A stretch of 64,000 bases of DNA from Paramacrobiotus metropolitanus (lineage: Eukaryota; Tardigrada; Eutardigrada; Parachela; Macrobiotidae): positions 62,001 to 126,000 of the forward strand of contig NW_026570373.1 of NCBI RefSeq assembly GCF_019649055.1, written 5' to 3'. Below the pieces are notes generated by a model that ran no database searches, had not been told where the DNA came from, and worked only from the letters and a program-made list of their open reading frames with translations. The translations under genes were made by a program, and so were the position numbers. Each line of letters opens with the position of its first letter. The first letter of the stretch is position 1. Positions 45,380 to 57,221 of the stretch are shown here, in pieces.

Positions 45380-48300
45380 TCAACAGTTTAGCAAATGAGA
45401 GTGATCAATTAACAAGATAAGATAGTCTACAGGTGCAGAAATTTTTTGGACCAATTCAGTTCTGTCCATTTTACATGTTCTAAGGATTTTCGAAAAGTTC
45501 CGAGAGATTTGTACGAGCCTGAGGGGAGAGATACTTCGTTCCACAGGAAATGAGTTTTCGCTGAATGAGCCGGAAATAGGGATGGCGGTTGCGCCACACG
45601 CAGTCGTTGGTACTGGACGGAGTGGAAGGTAGTGGCGTTCAAGCCGACGGAGACTGCGTGTGTTACCTGAAACAGATTCAGACGAGACAGCAGACACTGT
45701 ATGCTTAGAAAAGAATTTTTCGCTTAGCGGCATTAATCCAAAAACTAGCTTATAAACGAAAGTAAGCAGCTGTTTTGCAGTTCTTATGCGATAGCTATCC
45801 CAATCAAGTTCTTTCAAACGAAGCTGGTAGTCGGAAGTATCGTTACCTAGGCGAACAGATGCAACAAATTTTTCAATGCAATGCTCTATTTTATCTTTCG
45901 ACATTTTGAACAGCGGAAAAACGGCTGGCCCGCAGTAATCCATAAGAGGAAACACCAAAGATTTAAACAGCATAAGGCGAGCACCAGAGTCACGATAGCG
46001 AAACAGAGAATTGATGTACCAGATCCGTTTCTTGCACTTTCCAGCAAGGTTTTCTGCATGGAGTTTGAACGACAGCTCACGATCAATTTCGACTCCCAAA
46101 TGCTTAACATTTTCAGAAAATGGTATGGGATTGTTATTAAGAATAAATTCGCCCTTTACACTCGGAGACCGTTTTTTTGAAAACTGCATGTGGACAGACT
46201 TTTCCGCATCAAAAACAAGACCTTTAGATGTTGCCCATTCAAACAAACAGTTAAGGTCACCTTGAAGAAATACATGGCTATCTTCGGCAGTTAACGGACG
46301 TAGCAAAACAATATCATCGGCAAAAATCAGCACAATACTGCCATTTATGAGTATGAAAGGCACTTCGTTTAGAAGACAAATAAACAACAAAGGGCCCAAC
46401 ACCGATCCCTGGGGAACACCACTGGTTACGTTTAAAATTTCCGACAAATATGCTCCAACAGAGACGCCCTGCTTACGATTTTTTAAATAGTCAGATAATA
46501 GATGAATTATCTTGCTGCTAAGATTAAGCTTCAGCAAAGATGACACAAGACTTTGATGGTCGCACTTGTCGAAAGCTTTAGAACAGTCAAGAAAAATAGC
46601 GGCAACGTCGATGCCGTTTTCAATAAAATCCGAAACTGTTTTTACAAAATACAGAATCTCCAGTTCGGTTGACCTTTTACGACGATAAGCGAACTGATGA
46701 TCGCCCAAAGCACCATTTTCGCGCAAATGATCTCGTATTATTTCGGATAAGCAGCGTTCAAAAATTTTCGAAATCGGATTTAGCATTGATATGGGACGAT
46801 GGCTACTGGGAAGGGTCAAATCACATCCTTTTTTTGGTATAGGAACAACGTACGCTAATTTCCATGCTTCAGGATAAACGCCTTCGTTCAAGACTGCATT
46901 AAAAATCAACTTTAAGGGCTTCACAATCGACTGACCAGCGGCTTTCAATAATTTATTCGTTATTTCGAAGTTTCCACTCGATGTATTTGAGGAGACAGAC
47001 GAGAGTTGTAAGAGAATCAGGGATTCGTCGATTTCGATTTCTGACATGTTATTACACATAATTTCTGATGCAGTACCTTGACAATGCTTTGCACACACTG
47101 AATGAGAAGCGCAGTACTGTCGGTTAAAAATTTCGGCCTTCTCATTGTCATCAGAAACAAACAAACCATTGTCTCTCTTGAGAGGGGGAACTGACAAAAC
47201 GCAATTTCTGGATTTCATGAAACGCCAAATTTTGTTGGGTTATTACGGTAGCTGCTTGAAACTTCAACAATTCGGTGCGTTTCAAATTTATTCAGGGCAA
47301 TTTCTGCAATTTTTGACAACTGCATCCATTTTTCTCTTCGAGCGGAACGTACCAACGGAAAACCTGAACGTCGATACAGTCGAAAAGCCTTATTGCGCGC
47401 GCGCAACATTTTTTTTATGGCCAAGGGATAACGCGGTGTGCCAGTTTTAACAACTAATTCTTCGAGTACAAACGTTGATTTTGCTATATTAAAAAATTTA
47501 CTTTCAAAAATATTAGCACGTTGCGCTGCATTGACATTCCGAAATTCCCTGCACCAGTCAATGCTGCTCAATTTTTCTTGAAAAAGAATAATATTTTCAG
47601 AATCAATGGTCCACTTTTTTATTTTACGGGTTTTTGCTTTTTTCACTTTTACTTTAAGATCAAACTGTAAACCGCAATGATCGTTCGTTATAGAAGGCGG
47701 AGCAACAGCAGTAACATCGAGACACAGTTGTTGGGTAGAAACAAAGCAAAGATCCAAACAGTTCCGTTTCCGGGTTGGGAAATTAATTAGTTGTTGGAGA
47801 TCAAGTACGCTTAGAGAAGACAACAGACATTTACCGGCGTTAGAACGTGCAGAGCATAGCTGCCAGTTAATGTCTGGCAGATTGAAATCACCCATAAGAA
47901 CTGCCCTAGAAAGCATGTCGGGAGAGAATTTGTCATGCAGGTGTTCAATTAGCAACAGGATGTGAGAATAAGATTTATCCGGGGGAGAATAATAAACGAA
48001 GAAGAATTTATTTAGGAACAGACGACTCGACACAAAGTGTTTCTAACTGCGAATGCTCTAAATCAATGCGCCTGTACGCTTTATAGCGTTTGCGAATAGC
48101 GAGAGCGACACCACCACCAGAGTCATAATCTCTTGCTTTTCTGAAGACATCAAAAGAACGTTGATCAGCGAAGAGGGAATCAGTAAAGTGATCTTTGTCT
48201 CTTGTTTCAACAAGACCAGTTACGTCTGCTTGAGAATAAAACATCCGGACTTGGGCACTTTTCTTATACACACTGTTAATGTTACAAAACCGGACACGTA

Positions 48301-48448
48301 CACATCCGCGATTTGACTTACGCGGCCCAGTTGCAAATGCAATGCTGGTATAGTTATTTACAAAATTATCGTTTAATTTTACCGGTTTTTTTGAATGCTT
48401 TTGTTGTAAAAATACCGCGAATTTCGAATTTCGATGTAAGAGTTGCAC
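45380..48448 (-). pseudogene. LINE ORF2: APE endonuclease and reverse transcriptase, two frameshifts
   Basis: ORF2 makes the endonuclease that nicks the target and the reverse transcriptase that copies the RNA there. Three abutting frames carry it. 48448-48010 has the endonuclease start (CNINSVYKK, GLVETRD). 48035-47215 has YYSPPDKS, LMGDFNLPDINW and the NDHCG end of the nuclease, then the linker. 47218-45380 has the RT: PIPKKG, HRPISML, HQFAYRRKRST, FLDCSKAFDK, SGVPQGSVLGPLLF, the catalytic FADD and KHLGVEID. Breaks lie near 48020 (an extra A in an A/T-rich run) and near 47230 (one T missing in a T run). Catalytic residues are otherwise retained, so the damage is young or could be assembly error. 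Confidence 0.85.
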
Positions 48449-49569
48449 AACGAATAATCAAAAGCCGAGTGCTCATTTTGCGGCGACTTAAGTCCTTTAT
48501 CGGTGCAGTTCACGCATACGCAAAAGAAGTCCTCATCTTCTCCGCAGTCAGCGGCAGCATGCGGCTTAGCACAATAACCACAGCGCGGAGCGCTTTTGCA
48601 TTTTGATACCGTATGTCCATACGCACAGCAATTTTTACACTGGGGGACATAAAAATGATCTTCAACTGGACACACAAACCAACGAATCAACAGGGATTTT
48701 TTCGCTAACAAAAGGTCATGGCTAGTTTTATCAACATCTAAAACTATGGCACATGTAGTTACTTCATTTCGGTTACTTTTCAACTTAGTCACGATCTTAA
48801 CGGTGCAGTCTTCAGCAAGACTATTTTTCGCGCGAATTTCATTCAAAAAGATATCTTCTGGCAGATCAATCGGGACACGACGTACAATCATTCTATTTAA
48901 TCGAACTTTTGTTTCGGCTACTTCAAGACCAATTGCGCTGACATGTTTACTTAAAATTTCCTTACCAGTTTTGGCGCTTTCGTGATCTTTGAATTCCAAG
49001 AGAACGCTTTTTCCATGGAGAGGTCGTATGCGGGAAACGTTCAGGTCGGCGGCAGCAGAAGGAAGCGCGCTATTTAGCGCGGATGAGATTTTGGCTAATT
49101 CAGCGGTAGTGGTGCGAGAACGGTTATCGGATGACGCGGCAATAGGTCTCAGGATGAGGGCTGGTGGCCTCTCAGCGGTGTTAGCGGAATAAGCCGTGCT
49201 TATTCCGCTAGCACCGGCTGTGGCCTTTTGGGAAGAGACAGTGGATTGGATAACGGATGCAAAAGAACGCGCCTTGTAAGCTGCAGCATGCGTTGCCGGT
49301 GGTTGTGGAGGCGGCGGCATGGAGGTGCTAGGTGAGTTGTCCAGAGTAGCTGAAATATGCGGCCGGGAATGCTGGTATATGGCTCGGAGACGGTCAGTTA
49401 TTGTGTACAGTGAATCAACTTCGTCGGCGATCAGTCCGTACTGGGCGGTACGCGTTGTGAAAGCTTCACACTGCGACAATCGGGCGGCAAATCTGTCGAT
49501 TTGGCTTAAACACTCATCGAAGTCTAACATTTTCAGTTTATCAGGTGGTAGAAAGATATTATCCCCCAT
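48379..49569 (-). CDS. LINE ORF1 (gag-like RNA-binding protein)
   Basis: 396 residues, intact, starting at ATG 49569. The first ~70 residues look helical, followed by a Ser/Ala/Pro-rich linker and an RRM-like middle (VSRIRPLHGKSVLLEFKD). The C-terminal zinc knuckles are CKNCCAYGHTVSKC (CX2CX4HX4C), CGYCAKPHAAADC (CX2CX3HX4C) and a third cysteine/histidine group, CVNC…EHSAFDYSLC. Such proteins bind the element's RNA in a ribonucleoprotein particle. Ends 70 bp inside ORF2 in another frame. Confidence 0.85.
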   Translation of the reverse strand: MGDNIFLPPDKLKMLDFDECLSQIDRFAARLSQCEAFTTRTAQYGLIADEVDSLYTITDRLRAIYQHSRPHISATLDNSPSTSMPPPPQPPATHAAAYKARSFASVIQSTVSSQKATAGASGISTAYSANTAERPPALILRPIAASSDNRSRTTTAELAKISSALNSALPSAAADLNVSRIRPLHGKSVLLEFKDHESAKTGKEILSKHVSAIGLEVAETKVRLNRMIVRRVPIDLPEDIFLNEIRAKNSLAEDCTVKIVTKLKSNRNEVTTCAIVLDVDKTSHDLLLAKKSLLIRWFVCPVEDHFYVPQCKNCCAYGHTVSKCKSAPRCGYCAKPHAAADCGEDEDFFCVCVNCTDKGLKSPQNEHSAFDYSLCNSYIEIRNSRYFYNKSIQKNR

Positions 49570-49740
49570 GTTTGGGGGGAAACAATCAAATTAAGCAAGT
49601 AAATCAAGAAATATGGAAAGGATGGCGTAACGATGTAGAAAAGGTCAACTGCTACATTATAATGTAAGAGGCACAGAACACACAATAAGTCTATACGATG
49701 GCCCAGAAAGACGATGCTTTGGCTGCCAGCTAGAAAAGTT

Positions 49741-52700
49741 AGATCCGCACTCGAGCTGTCCAAAGCGAGAATGAGCTGTCCAAAGCGAGAATAAAACTTG
49801 AACATAGCTTCATTTGTCTGTATCTTTTTCAAAAATCCAACTCCCAAAAACCGGTATTAACAGGAATAACCGGTTCATTTACGTGGACCGGTAGGGATGC
49901 ACGTAGAATATGAACCTGTATATTTATTGGCTTGTAATACAAGGTGTACAAGAAACCGATCTATCTCGACAGAAAGCCTTGAAACGTTGTTTGCGTATCA
50001 TTTCCAAACATGTATCACAGAGACACAGACGGCCGAATTACGAATGCTTGTGTGAGTTACGGTTTACACACTCGGTATACCGTACACGTGATAGTGTATT
50101 CAGAAAATTGTTAGCGAACACTAAATAAGGAGCAGTCCGTGCTTTTCTTCCGCAATAATCAGTACAAATTTTGCAGTTCTTAAAGCTAAGAAATCACACG
50201 GTTACCGTTCTCACTGAGTAATAATACAGTACATCACGAAAACATGCATACTAGCTAGCGAATTTTCAAAAATATAATTCCCAAAAAATTACCTTAGCTC
50301 ATCTTACAGAGCGTTTTCTATACTACATAATGCGATAATTGTAATGAGTGTATCTTTTTTCGTTAAGAAGAAAAAAATTAAAGTTGTACGAGTGGTAGAG
50401 GGGGGGCACGTAAGGTGAACCGCAAAATAATGGGTTGCGCCGCACTTATTGTGAGTGATGGCATATTCCTTCAATCGCCCCCGACATCCGTGGTTGGCAT
50501 TGAAGTAATCGCAATCAGGTGCGATCAAAATCTGCAACTGCCCCATCCAGCTTTGTTGAGTTTGTTGATAAGAAAGAGAAACAAAAGACGCCATAAACGC
50601 AAATCTGCCGTCTGATTGCAGTCTTTTGTTTTAGTGTCTATGACTGCATCAGTCTGCATGAATGTTATATGGCTGCCTGCCTGTTCTGCGTTGCTCCACA
50701 TGTGCATGTGCTTTTGTGTGCGGCAGCCAGCAACTTTCGTTACCGGCACCAAAGCCATGAAAGAGGTATACTTCTGCAAGCTAACACTGAACAAAACGTA
50801 AAAAAACTTTGAAAATCAGCTGTGAATACATTGGTTTGCCAAAAATTACAAATAAAATCGCATTAAATAAAGTACCGCAGCCTGAGCTTATTATACGGAC
50901 AGAATTTCTGTTTAGGGTTTCGTTCGGCAGATATGGTCAGAAATATCCAGGGGTAGGGTGCCCCAAGCACTACTTTGGCACCCCCGATTTTTTTTCTTTT
51001 TCTGTTTTTTATCAATCAAAATTCTGTCCGTATAATAAGCTTATAATACTTCGCTCTATAAAATGGCCGTTGCAGAATATTTTTTTTCACATCTGTACTC
51101 TGTAAAAATCGACTTCAAATTTTTCACTTTAAAAGCTAATTTCTCAGCAACAATAAATGTGTTACTGTTACTGAACCCATTTTATAAGTACAAAAATCAT
51201 TTCTTTATGTGCGATATGCTACGGTTTTGTCTAAAAGTGTAACGCGTCGATGGTATGCCCGTTTCACCGAGTTGCTAGCCACTTCGCGTTAGTAACTATA
51301 TACTTACGTTCCATGTGTAACGTATGGCTTTGATGTACGTACTAACTGAATACAAGTACATGCCTGTTTCTTCCGTTTTGAGCTTACTAATTGGTTGTTG
51401 GCGCACGCGCGCCGTATAAGGACGTCGGCAAAATTTTCCCGTTTGTTAACTTGTCCATGTAAAACGGATATGGCCATTGGTTTTCATGAGCGGATCGGTC
51501 TTGACTAGAATTAGGTGTGAATGCAACTGCTAATAAGAACTTATGTTATGAGAGTCTCGTGTCTCTATGTAACGAAAACATAAACTACCTACCGGAAATC
51601 ACATAAAGTACCTACCGGAAGTCACAATTACAACACAAGTCCCTACCGTATGTGTACCTACCGGAAGTCACAATTATCTGGATAATTACATCATCCAGAT
51701 CGTATTTCGTGCACGTAGTGGGATTACTGGTAAAGTGTTTTCCTAGAAGTCTGAAGATTAGGCACAAGAAATAGTTCATGGTCTTATTATTCCCACTTTA
51801 TTTTTTTTAACTTTATTCACCTGTGGTACAACGTATTAAATAAGAACACTTTATTGAGTTTGGATGGTCATCAAGTGCGGTAGATGTACAGAGTAGTGCA
51901 TCTTCCGTATAGCATGTCATTACTTTCCTAGCCGGTTCTCATTAGCAAACCCAGTTTCCTGTTTTCAGACACTTCTTATTGACCTCGTGCTCTTACATAC
52001 AGAAGCATGACAAAAGGCTGTTATAAAATCTCCGTGTTGCCTAAGCCTGCTTTTGGAATTACAGTATTAGTACCGTCAAGTCGGAGCGACACAGATTAGC
52101 TTATCTTGCAAGAATGCGCTCAATACCAGTTCGGTACTGCTGGTAATCTGATAATACAGCTTTGCGGAGCTATCAGTTTCCTTTATTGTTAGCGCAGCAT
52201 CTATTATTAAATATGTGCAATCAGTATTTATTAAGCAAAACGCACCCATTCCTGGCAAGCTGTATCGGCAAGCCTTAACTTTACAAAATGCGGGCTCGAG
52301 AACAAAATACCCATAAGCGGAATAAATAGGCAGTATTTGTATAAAGAGATAAACGAACTTCACGTTTTCTGTATTGCTGTGTGATTAAGCCTTGCGCTTG
52401 CACGAGCAGCCTGCACGCCGGCGTGCTGCTTTCCGTAAAGATTCCACGCACACATGTACTCGTACATGGGTTTAGCTACGAGTAATAATTATATATATTA
52501 AGCTAGATATCGCAAAATTCTCGCATTTCGAGATACATTCTCGTAGCGTTTCATGTTATCTATTGCCAGATAGCTCGTGCGAATTGGTTAGATAAGGATA
52601 TCTGAAGTGCAACATCTCCCTGCCGGAATGTGGCGAGAGAAGCAATGCCGGGATGTTTATTCTGAGTATGTACGTCCCCGGAGCACTCGAATAATGGCTA

Positions 52701-52926
52701 AGAGCAGCAGCGCAGTCGCTGGAAAATACAGTGCAATTTTAGAACAACACCACCAGAAACGATCAGTCTGCACATCTACACATTCCTAAAATACTAACCG
52801 TAAACGACCGTTGATACCACGCCTCTCTTTCAGCTATTTTCGGTTCAGCATCCTTGATTTGAAGTCTCCTTTAATGGCTGAAGGCGGCCACACCTAACAA
52901 GATATCCGAACGAGTACTGCGCACCG
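49741..52926. other. Intergenic with short repeats
   Basis: A 20-bp unit, GAGCTGTCCAAAGCGAGAAT, is repeated twice at 49755-49794. A small foldback element is at 50885-51041. ACCTACCGGAA(A/G)TCACA recurs at about 51590, 51610 and 51656. Two minus-strand open frames (50304-50594, 52076-52363) have scattered cysteines but no supported start or partner exons. Confidence 0.45.
50885..51041. mobile_element. Small foldback MITE, 23-bp terminal inverted repeats
   Basis: AGCTTATTATACGGACAG at the left end is repeated inverted at the right end (51019-51041), 23 bp perfect. The 157-bp element contains an inner hairpin, GGGTGCC/GGCACCC. It has no coding capacity. A target duplication is not clear. Confidence 0.65.
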
Positions 52927-53405
52927 TTAATACGTTAGCAGTTGCTGCGCGATAAAGCTATCACTTGCCGTATTTAGGCCAACGATTTTGGGCTTCCAGA
53001 TGGCCCACAAGTCCAAAAGCTCATCGGTGTCTCTTGACAGTCCCGTGTTGGTGAACAGACTGGCATCAACTACAGAGCTTCCTATGGTCGGCAGTACCGC
53101 AATGGGAGCGTCTGTTAAGTGACACAGAGTGGAATGTTGCATTGAACATTGATTGGGCAGCCATATTTGGTGGTAGGCTTGTTTGTTCGCTTACCAGTTT
53201 GCGGGAGGCCGCTTCGCTTGCCTGGTGACCAACCCTGGAAAATACACAGTATTTTGGGGGGCATCTGAGGCGCCTGGCTTATCGACTGTGTCAGAGGGAT
53301 CACCTCTATGTTAAAGCACTTTACCTTGCTGAACTGGAATTGCTGGGCGGCGGATAAGGACAACATGGTCAAAAGCAGAGCAACGGATAATGCGAACCTC
53401 TTCAT
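52927..53405 (-). CDS. Small secreted protein, two exons, family not recognised
   Basis: Exon 1 (53195-53405) begins with a clear signal peptide, MKRFALSVALLLTMLSLSAA, likely cut before QQFQF. Exon 2 (52927-53111) follows a 83-bp intron with donor CTG|GTAAGC and acceptor TTAACAG. The 131-residue product has cysteines only at residues 30 and 54, both in exon 1; the acidic C-terminal half contains DTDELLDLWAIWKPK. The exons join in frame and the stop is TAA. A TATA box stands about 120 bp upstream, so the transcript is probably well defined and exported. No domain is recognised; a secreted effector, cuticle or peptide precursor role cannot be chosen. Confidence 0.65.
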
Positions 53406-53523
53406 GGCAAAAAAGGAAAGAAATGTTGGAAAAAAAAACAATAAGATTCAGAACCATCGATGGCTTACTGTGCCCGCTCCAAGAGATTCGAACAGAATAA
53501 CTGTACCCAAACCGCACTGTACG

Positions 53524-53534
53524 CTTTTATATAT
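53524..53534 (-). promoter_or_regulatory. TATA box of the small secreted protein gene
   Basis: ATATATAAAAG on the minus strand lies about 120 bp upstream of the ATG at 53405, a sensible distance for a start site near 53500 and a 5' UTR of about 95 nt. Confidence 0.5.
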
Positions 53535-53540
53535 GGTTTG

Positions 53541-55565
53541 AACACTGTGACTCTCTGTGGAAAATTGGCTGTCTTTGTCCGGCAACCGGTATTTCAAACG
53601 AAATTTTGCTTAATTTGTTAGCCGCAGTGCGCAATATATCCTCCCAGCCGCGTTAATCTGGATGCAGTGCGTGAGGTAAGTGATCCTGGAAGTGTACCGT
53701 GGGGAAAACGGAAGCGCTTATTTTAGTCACGATCTGACCTTTGGCCAAACTAGGGCGTATTTGGAGTAGGACCTAACTTCAAAGATGTGCGCTATCCACA
53801 GGTTGTCTAAAGCATATCCTTATCTGGATTCCCAAAAGGTTGCAGACAGTGCAACTCTAACGTCACTACCGGAAGATAAATTTAGCGCTCCCGGAACTTT
53901 ACTCATTTATTATGTTAGAATGTACACCGGTTAGTGAGCTGACAGAAATAATTTGCAAAACTTTAAAAACGGTTTTACTCATCTACGACGAAGAATTTAG
54001 ATTTCAGGATAAAAACAATTTTTTTCCAAATTACACGTTTAACAGCCGCAGAGAACAGAAAATAAAATGCCTGAAAACGCGCAGTATGTAGTTATACATT
54101 TATGATTCAGGAAGACATTTGTTCCCGAAACTCGCGTAATTCTAATCGCGTGCACAAAACAGCTCTAAGCAGGGCGCAATCCAAGGGAAACCGAGAAACG
54201 GCTGAAAAAGGCGCCGATGGGGGAATCGAACCCCGGCTACGTCGTTAGATCCGCGTAGGCAGTACCACTGCACCACGGCGCAATACGTTGAAATCATTTG
54301 AAAGATTTTGTCGCTGTACGTGAGCCGCTTCTCCGCCCACACCCCATTTGCAGCTTTCGCTACGTCCTCGTAGCGAGACTAAGCGATCATTTAAGCGGCT
54401 GCTCCGGCTCACCGCATCCTCCATTCTTTTTATCGTTTCGTTCGTTTTTGCTCTGTTTCTCCCGTTCGAGGTTAGCACACTAGTCTCATAGGCGAAGTGG
54501 ACGTACCGAACCACGCTCTGCTACCATCTAAAGCTAGATCCAGAATGGATCCAGATACAGAGACCTAAACAGGACAGATCCTGTGGAGTGAGCAATGCTG
54601 AAAGTATAGCGAACGGCGAAATAACACGCGATGCCCGCTCAGCTACTTGCTAACTTTATGACTAAATTCAACACTGAACAACACTGAGCGAAGAGCCCGA
54701 TTCAGTCGCTCTCGCACGTGCGCTATGCGCCGCCCACTAACAGAAAACAATGAACGGCTATAGCCGTCAGCCAATCAGAGCGAGACACAACACAGACACG
54801 CAATCCGGTGGCGAAGCGTCACGAATGTGAACGCTAGTGATCCCTCGCTCACACAGCCATGACGCAAAGGGTACGCTATCTGCCTAATACTTCGAAGTTC
54901 TAACACATAATTGGTAAACGGTAAATATTGTTAGAACCTGCTGGCTGTTCAGCAAACAATTTACCCAATAACTGCCCAGCAATTCTCGACAATGTCAAAA
55001 CTCAGCAAGACTTCTAAATGGTGAGATGACTGAGATCAGAGCGAGAGCCCCTTCGCTGCCCTACAATGTCTTGTACTAGCAACTGGATAGCATTTCCTAC
55101 ATACAGAACGAAAACTTATTAAGTTCATGCCATCATCAACAGTTCAGTATAGACAAGAGCAGCAACAAAGCATACAAATCAGTGGCGTTTATGAGCGCAA
55201 GCCAGTGACACACATACAGTTCATAAAACAGAGAGGGCAGATTTAATTACAACAAAAATATGTCCTTTAATTTCTCGGCTCCATCCATGGTTCTAAGTAC
55301 CGAAACTGCGTAACGAAATCAGTGGTAGTATATTGTATGAGTTAAGAAAGCAGGTTACAATAAAGTGAATAAACAGCATCACAACAGAAATAACTCAATT
55401 ATTTTTTTCAACTCCCTTTATTTTTTGCCTTTCTGGAGACGGAAACCATAAAGATACAGCTAGTGCATACTGAAGTGTGCAGATGTGAAATGGGAGCGTT
55501 TTTCATCCCACTTCACATAATTATATCCTACTCCAAGATGATTATCCTGCACGGTTATAAAATGT
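53541..55565. other. Intergenic, contains the tRNA-like unit
   Basis: Apart from the pol III unit at 54211-54281, no gene or clear repeat is supported. A GC-richer stretch around 54300-54850 has only short open frames. Confidence 0.45.
54211..54281 (-). tRNA. tRNA-like pol III unit (possible tRNA pseudogene or SINE head)
   Basis: On the minus strand an A box, TGGTGCAGTGGTA, and a perfect B box, GGTTCGATTCC, are correctly spaced, six bases at each end pair (GCGCCG/CGGCGC), a D stem GCAG/CTGC forms, and TTTTT follows at once as a terminator. The anticodon arm is odd: stem CTACG/CGTAG encloses 12 nt rather than 7, so the anticodon cannot be read with confidence (TCT if two inner pairs and a bulge form, but T33 would be missing). 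A working gene with an unusual loop, a pseudogene or a SINE head are all possible. Confidence 0.5.
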
Positions 55566-57221
55566 TTAAATGTAGTTACTGTACACTAGCATAGTTCCAC
55601 TGCAATAATATACGAAAACTGCTGCTCTAGAGAAAATAGTCCCCTCCGCAAATGGGTTCATCGATTGCCGATAATCGACCATAGCACGCTCCACGCGTTC
55701 GATGACAAAGACGAAGAATCCCACCGTAGACACCATCACCTGAATCGCAAAGGGAATTTTTGTAGGAAAAATGCATTAAACAAACCACATGCAGGATCGG
55801 TCATACAGAAATTATAGAGCGCTGATCCAAATGTAAGATATAGTCGGCTGCAAATTGCATTCCATGCCGATGGATGCTTTCTGCAAGGGTTCCGTACAGA
55901 TCCGCTTCGTTTGTCGATATAGCGTGCTGCCAAATTTATAGAAACAACATTGAAAAAAACGATAGGACGCTGTGGCAGAGGTACGAAACAATTGAGACTC
56001 CGACCTGCTTGATTAATCTGCGGCATCGATAATTCCATAGTTCTTGCAGGAGGCTTCCAAACTGTTTCCCCTACAATCAGCAAAGCAAACATTTGATTCG
56101 TTTTCAGTTGACACAGATCCTGATGTATTGTCTGTCTATTTTTTGTGGTGTCCTCTCTTGGCATATTAAAAGTTCTCAAAGATCTACTTCCTTAGTGTAC
56201 GCAGGTAATTCGGACGATATGGGTCAGGTTCAGCAGGAAGGCTGCATACCGTTTCGCAGAGTTTTAAAGGTTTGATCATAAGTAGGCACATGTGCATGAT
56301 TCCGGCGCAAAATGTCACGGCAATCCGCACCGCACTGTATACACTTCCCGTACCGGGAATGGCCAACCACATGCAGTACCACGCCATGGCCACTAAGATC
56401 TCCATCAAACTTGTCATTAAATCCATGGTAAACTTCCAATCAAATGTCAGTTGTACTTGCTCTAACAACTTCATCACATCGTGATGCTTTTGCCGCAATT
56501 TAACCAGATACTGTGTAAACTGTCCAGAGTCAATACTCTCGGCTTGCATCCGCTTGGCGAAATCGGTTAAACTGGACACTAACTCTTCGCCACATCGACA
56601 CACAACAGAGCAAAGGTCAACCTGCAGCAATGCAACACAGACAGGAACAATTCTAGCTAATGGTATAATGATAGTGTTTATTTCAGTAATCAGTTTCCAA
56701 CGTTGAGTAGTCCAAAACGCAAAGGAATCCGTCATGAATAAGCTGTAGCTAACATCACAAGCCAAACACACCGCTGGAAGTGCGCAGATCAAAACCACCA
56801 CAAATTGTACAAAGCGTCGCATTCGTGTATGGTCTGGTGCGTGGAGTCCAAATTTGAACAACGTTCCGCGTGCGGTGGACAGACAAGCATTCATGCGCTT
56901 TGCGTTTATCGCAGTATACAGTCCGCGCAACCAAGCGCGCAGACAAACGATATGGGTGGAAGAGAATCCAAGCGATACTATAATGATGTTGACCTTGTCA
57001 AACGCCGGATCGCGTGCTTGTGACTGGGAGACCAGAAAATCGTACACGTCCAGGAAAAACATGGTTAGGAAGACCAGGGTTACCAAGTATCCCGCATACT
57101 GGATTGGGTTCAGCCTTTTAGGATAGTCTGGACTTCCAGAAGCGTTAGGAACGAACTTCAACAGGAACTGACAGAGAAAGGTATGATTTGCTTCCAGCCT
57201 CTGTTCCGTTGATTCTGCCAT
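55566..57221 (-). CDS. Gustatory-receptor-like protein C, three exons, divergent
   Basis: Exons 56250-57221, 55807-55926 and 55566-55739 join in phase 0 to about 421 residues. Exon 1 has six hydrophobic segments and ends LCET before GTATGC. Exon 2 (40 codons, shorter than the 52 of the other GRs here) ends FAADYILHLDQRSIIS, which lines up position by position with the end of exon 2 in copies A, B and D. Exon 3 starts VMVSTVGFFVFVIERVE, the TM7 region in which the usual TYxxxxxEL motif has become TVGFFVFVIE. Acceptors are TTTGGCAG and GATTCAG. Sequence identity to the other GRs is low; the shared exon plan is the main evidence. Confidence 0.75.

Larger units (their letters stand above)
45185..49740 (-). 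mobile_element. LINE (non-LTR retrotransposon, Jockey/CR1/I-like), nearly full length
   Basis: Reading on the minus strand: a 5' UTR of uncertain start (about 49740 to 49570), ORF1 with zinc knuckles (49569-48379), an ORF2 with APE endonuclease and reverse transcriptase overlapping ORF1 by 70 bp, and a 3' UTR ending with AATAAATTC then an ATT-rich tail near 45185. The ORF1/ORF2 overlap in different frames and the order endonuclease-RT are typical of the Jockey/CR1/I group. ORF2 is interrupted, so this copy cannot move alone. Target-site duplications were not found; both outer ends are approximate. Confidence 0.85.

Noticed and set aside
50304-50594. Minus-strand frame with several cysteines
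   Set aside because: No signal peptide, uncertain start and no second exon; not distinguishable from chance.
52076-52363. Minus-strand frame with signal-peptide-like start and five cysteines
   Set aside because: The start codon would be GTG; a spliced upstream exon could not be found. Possible exon but unsupported.
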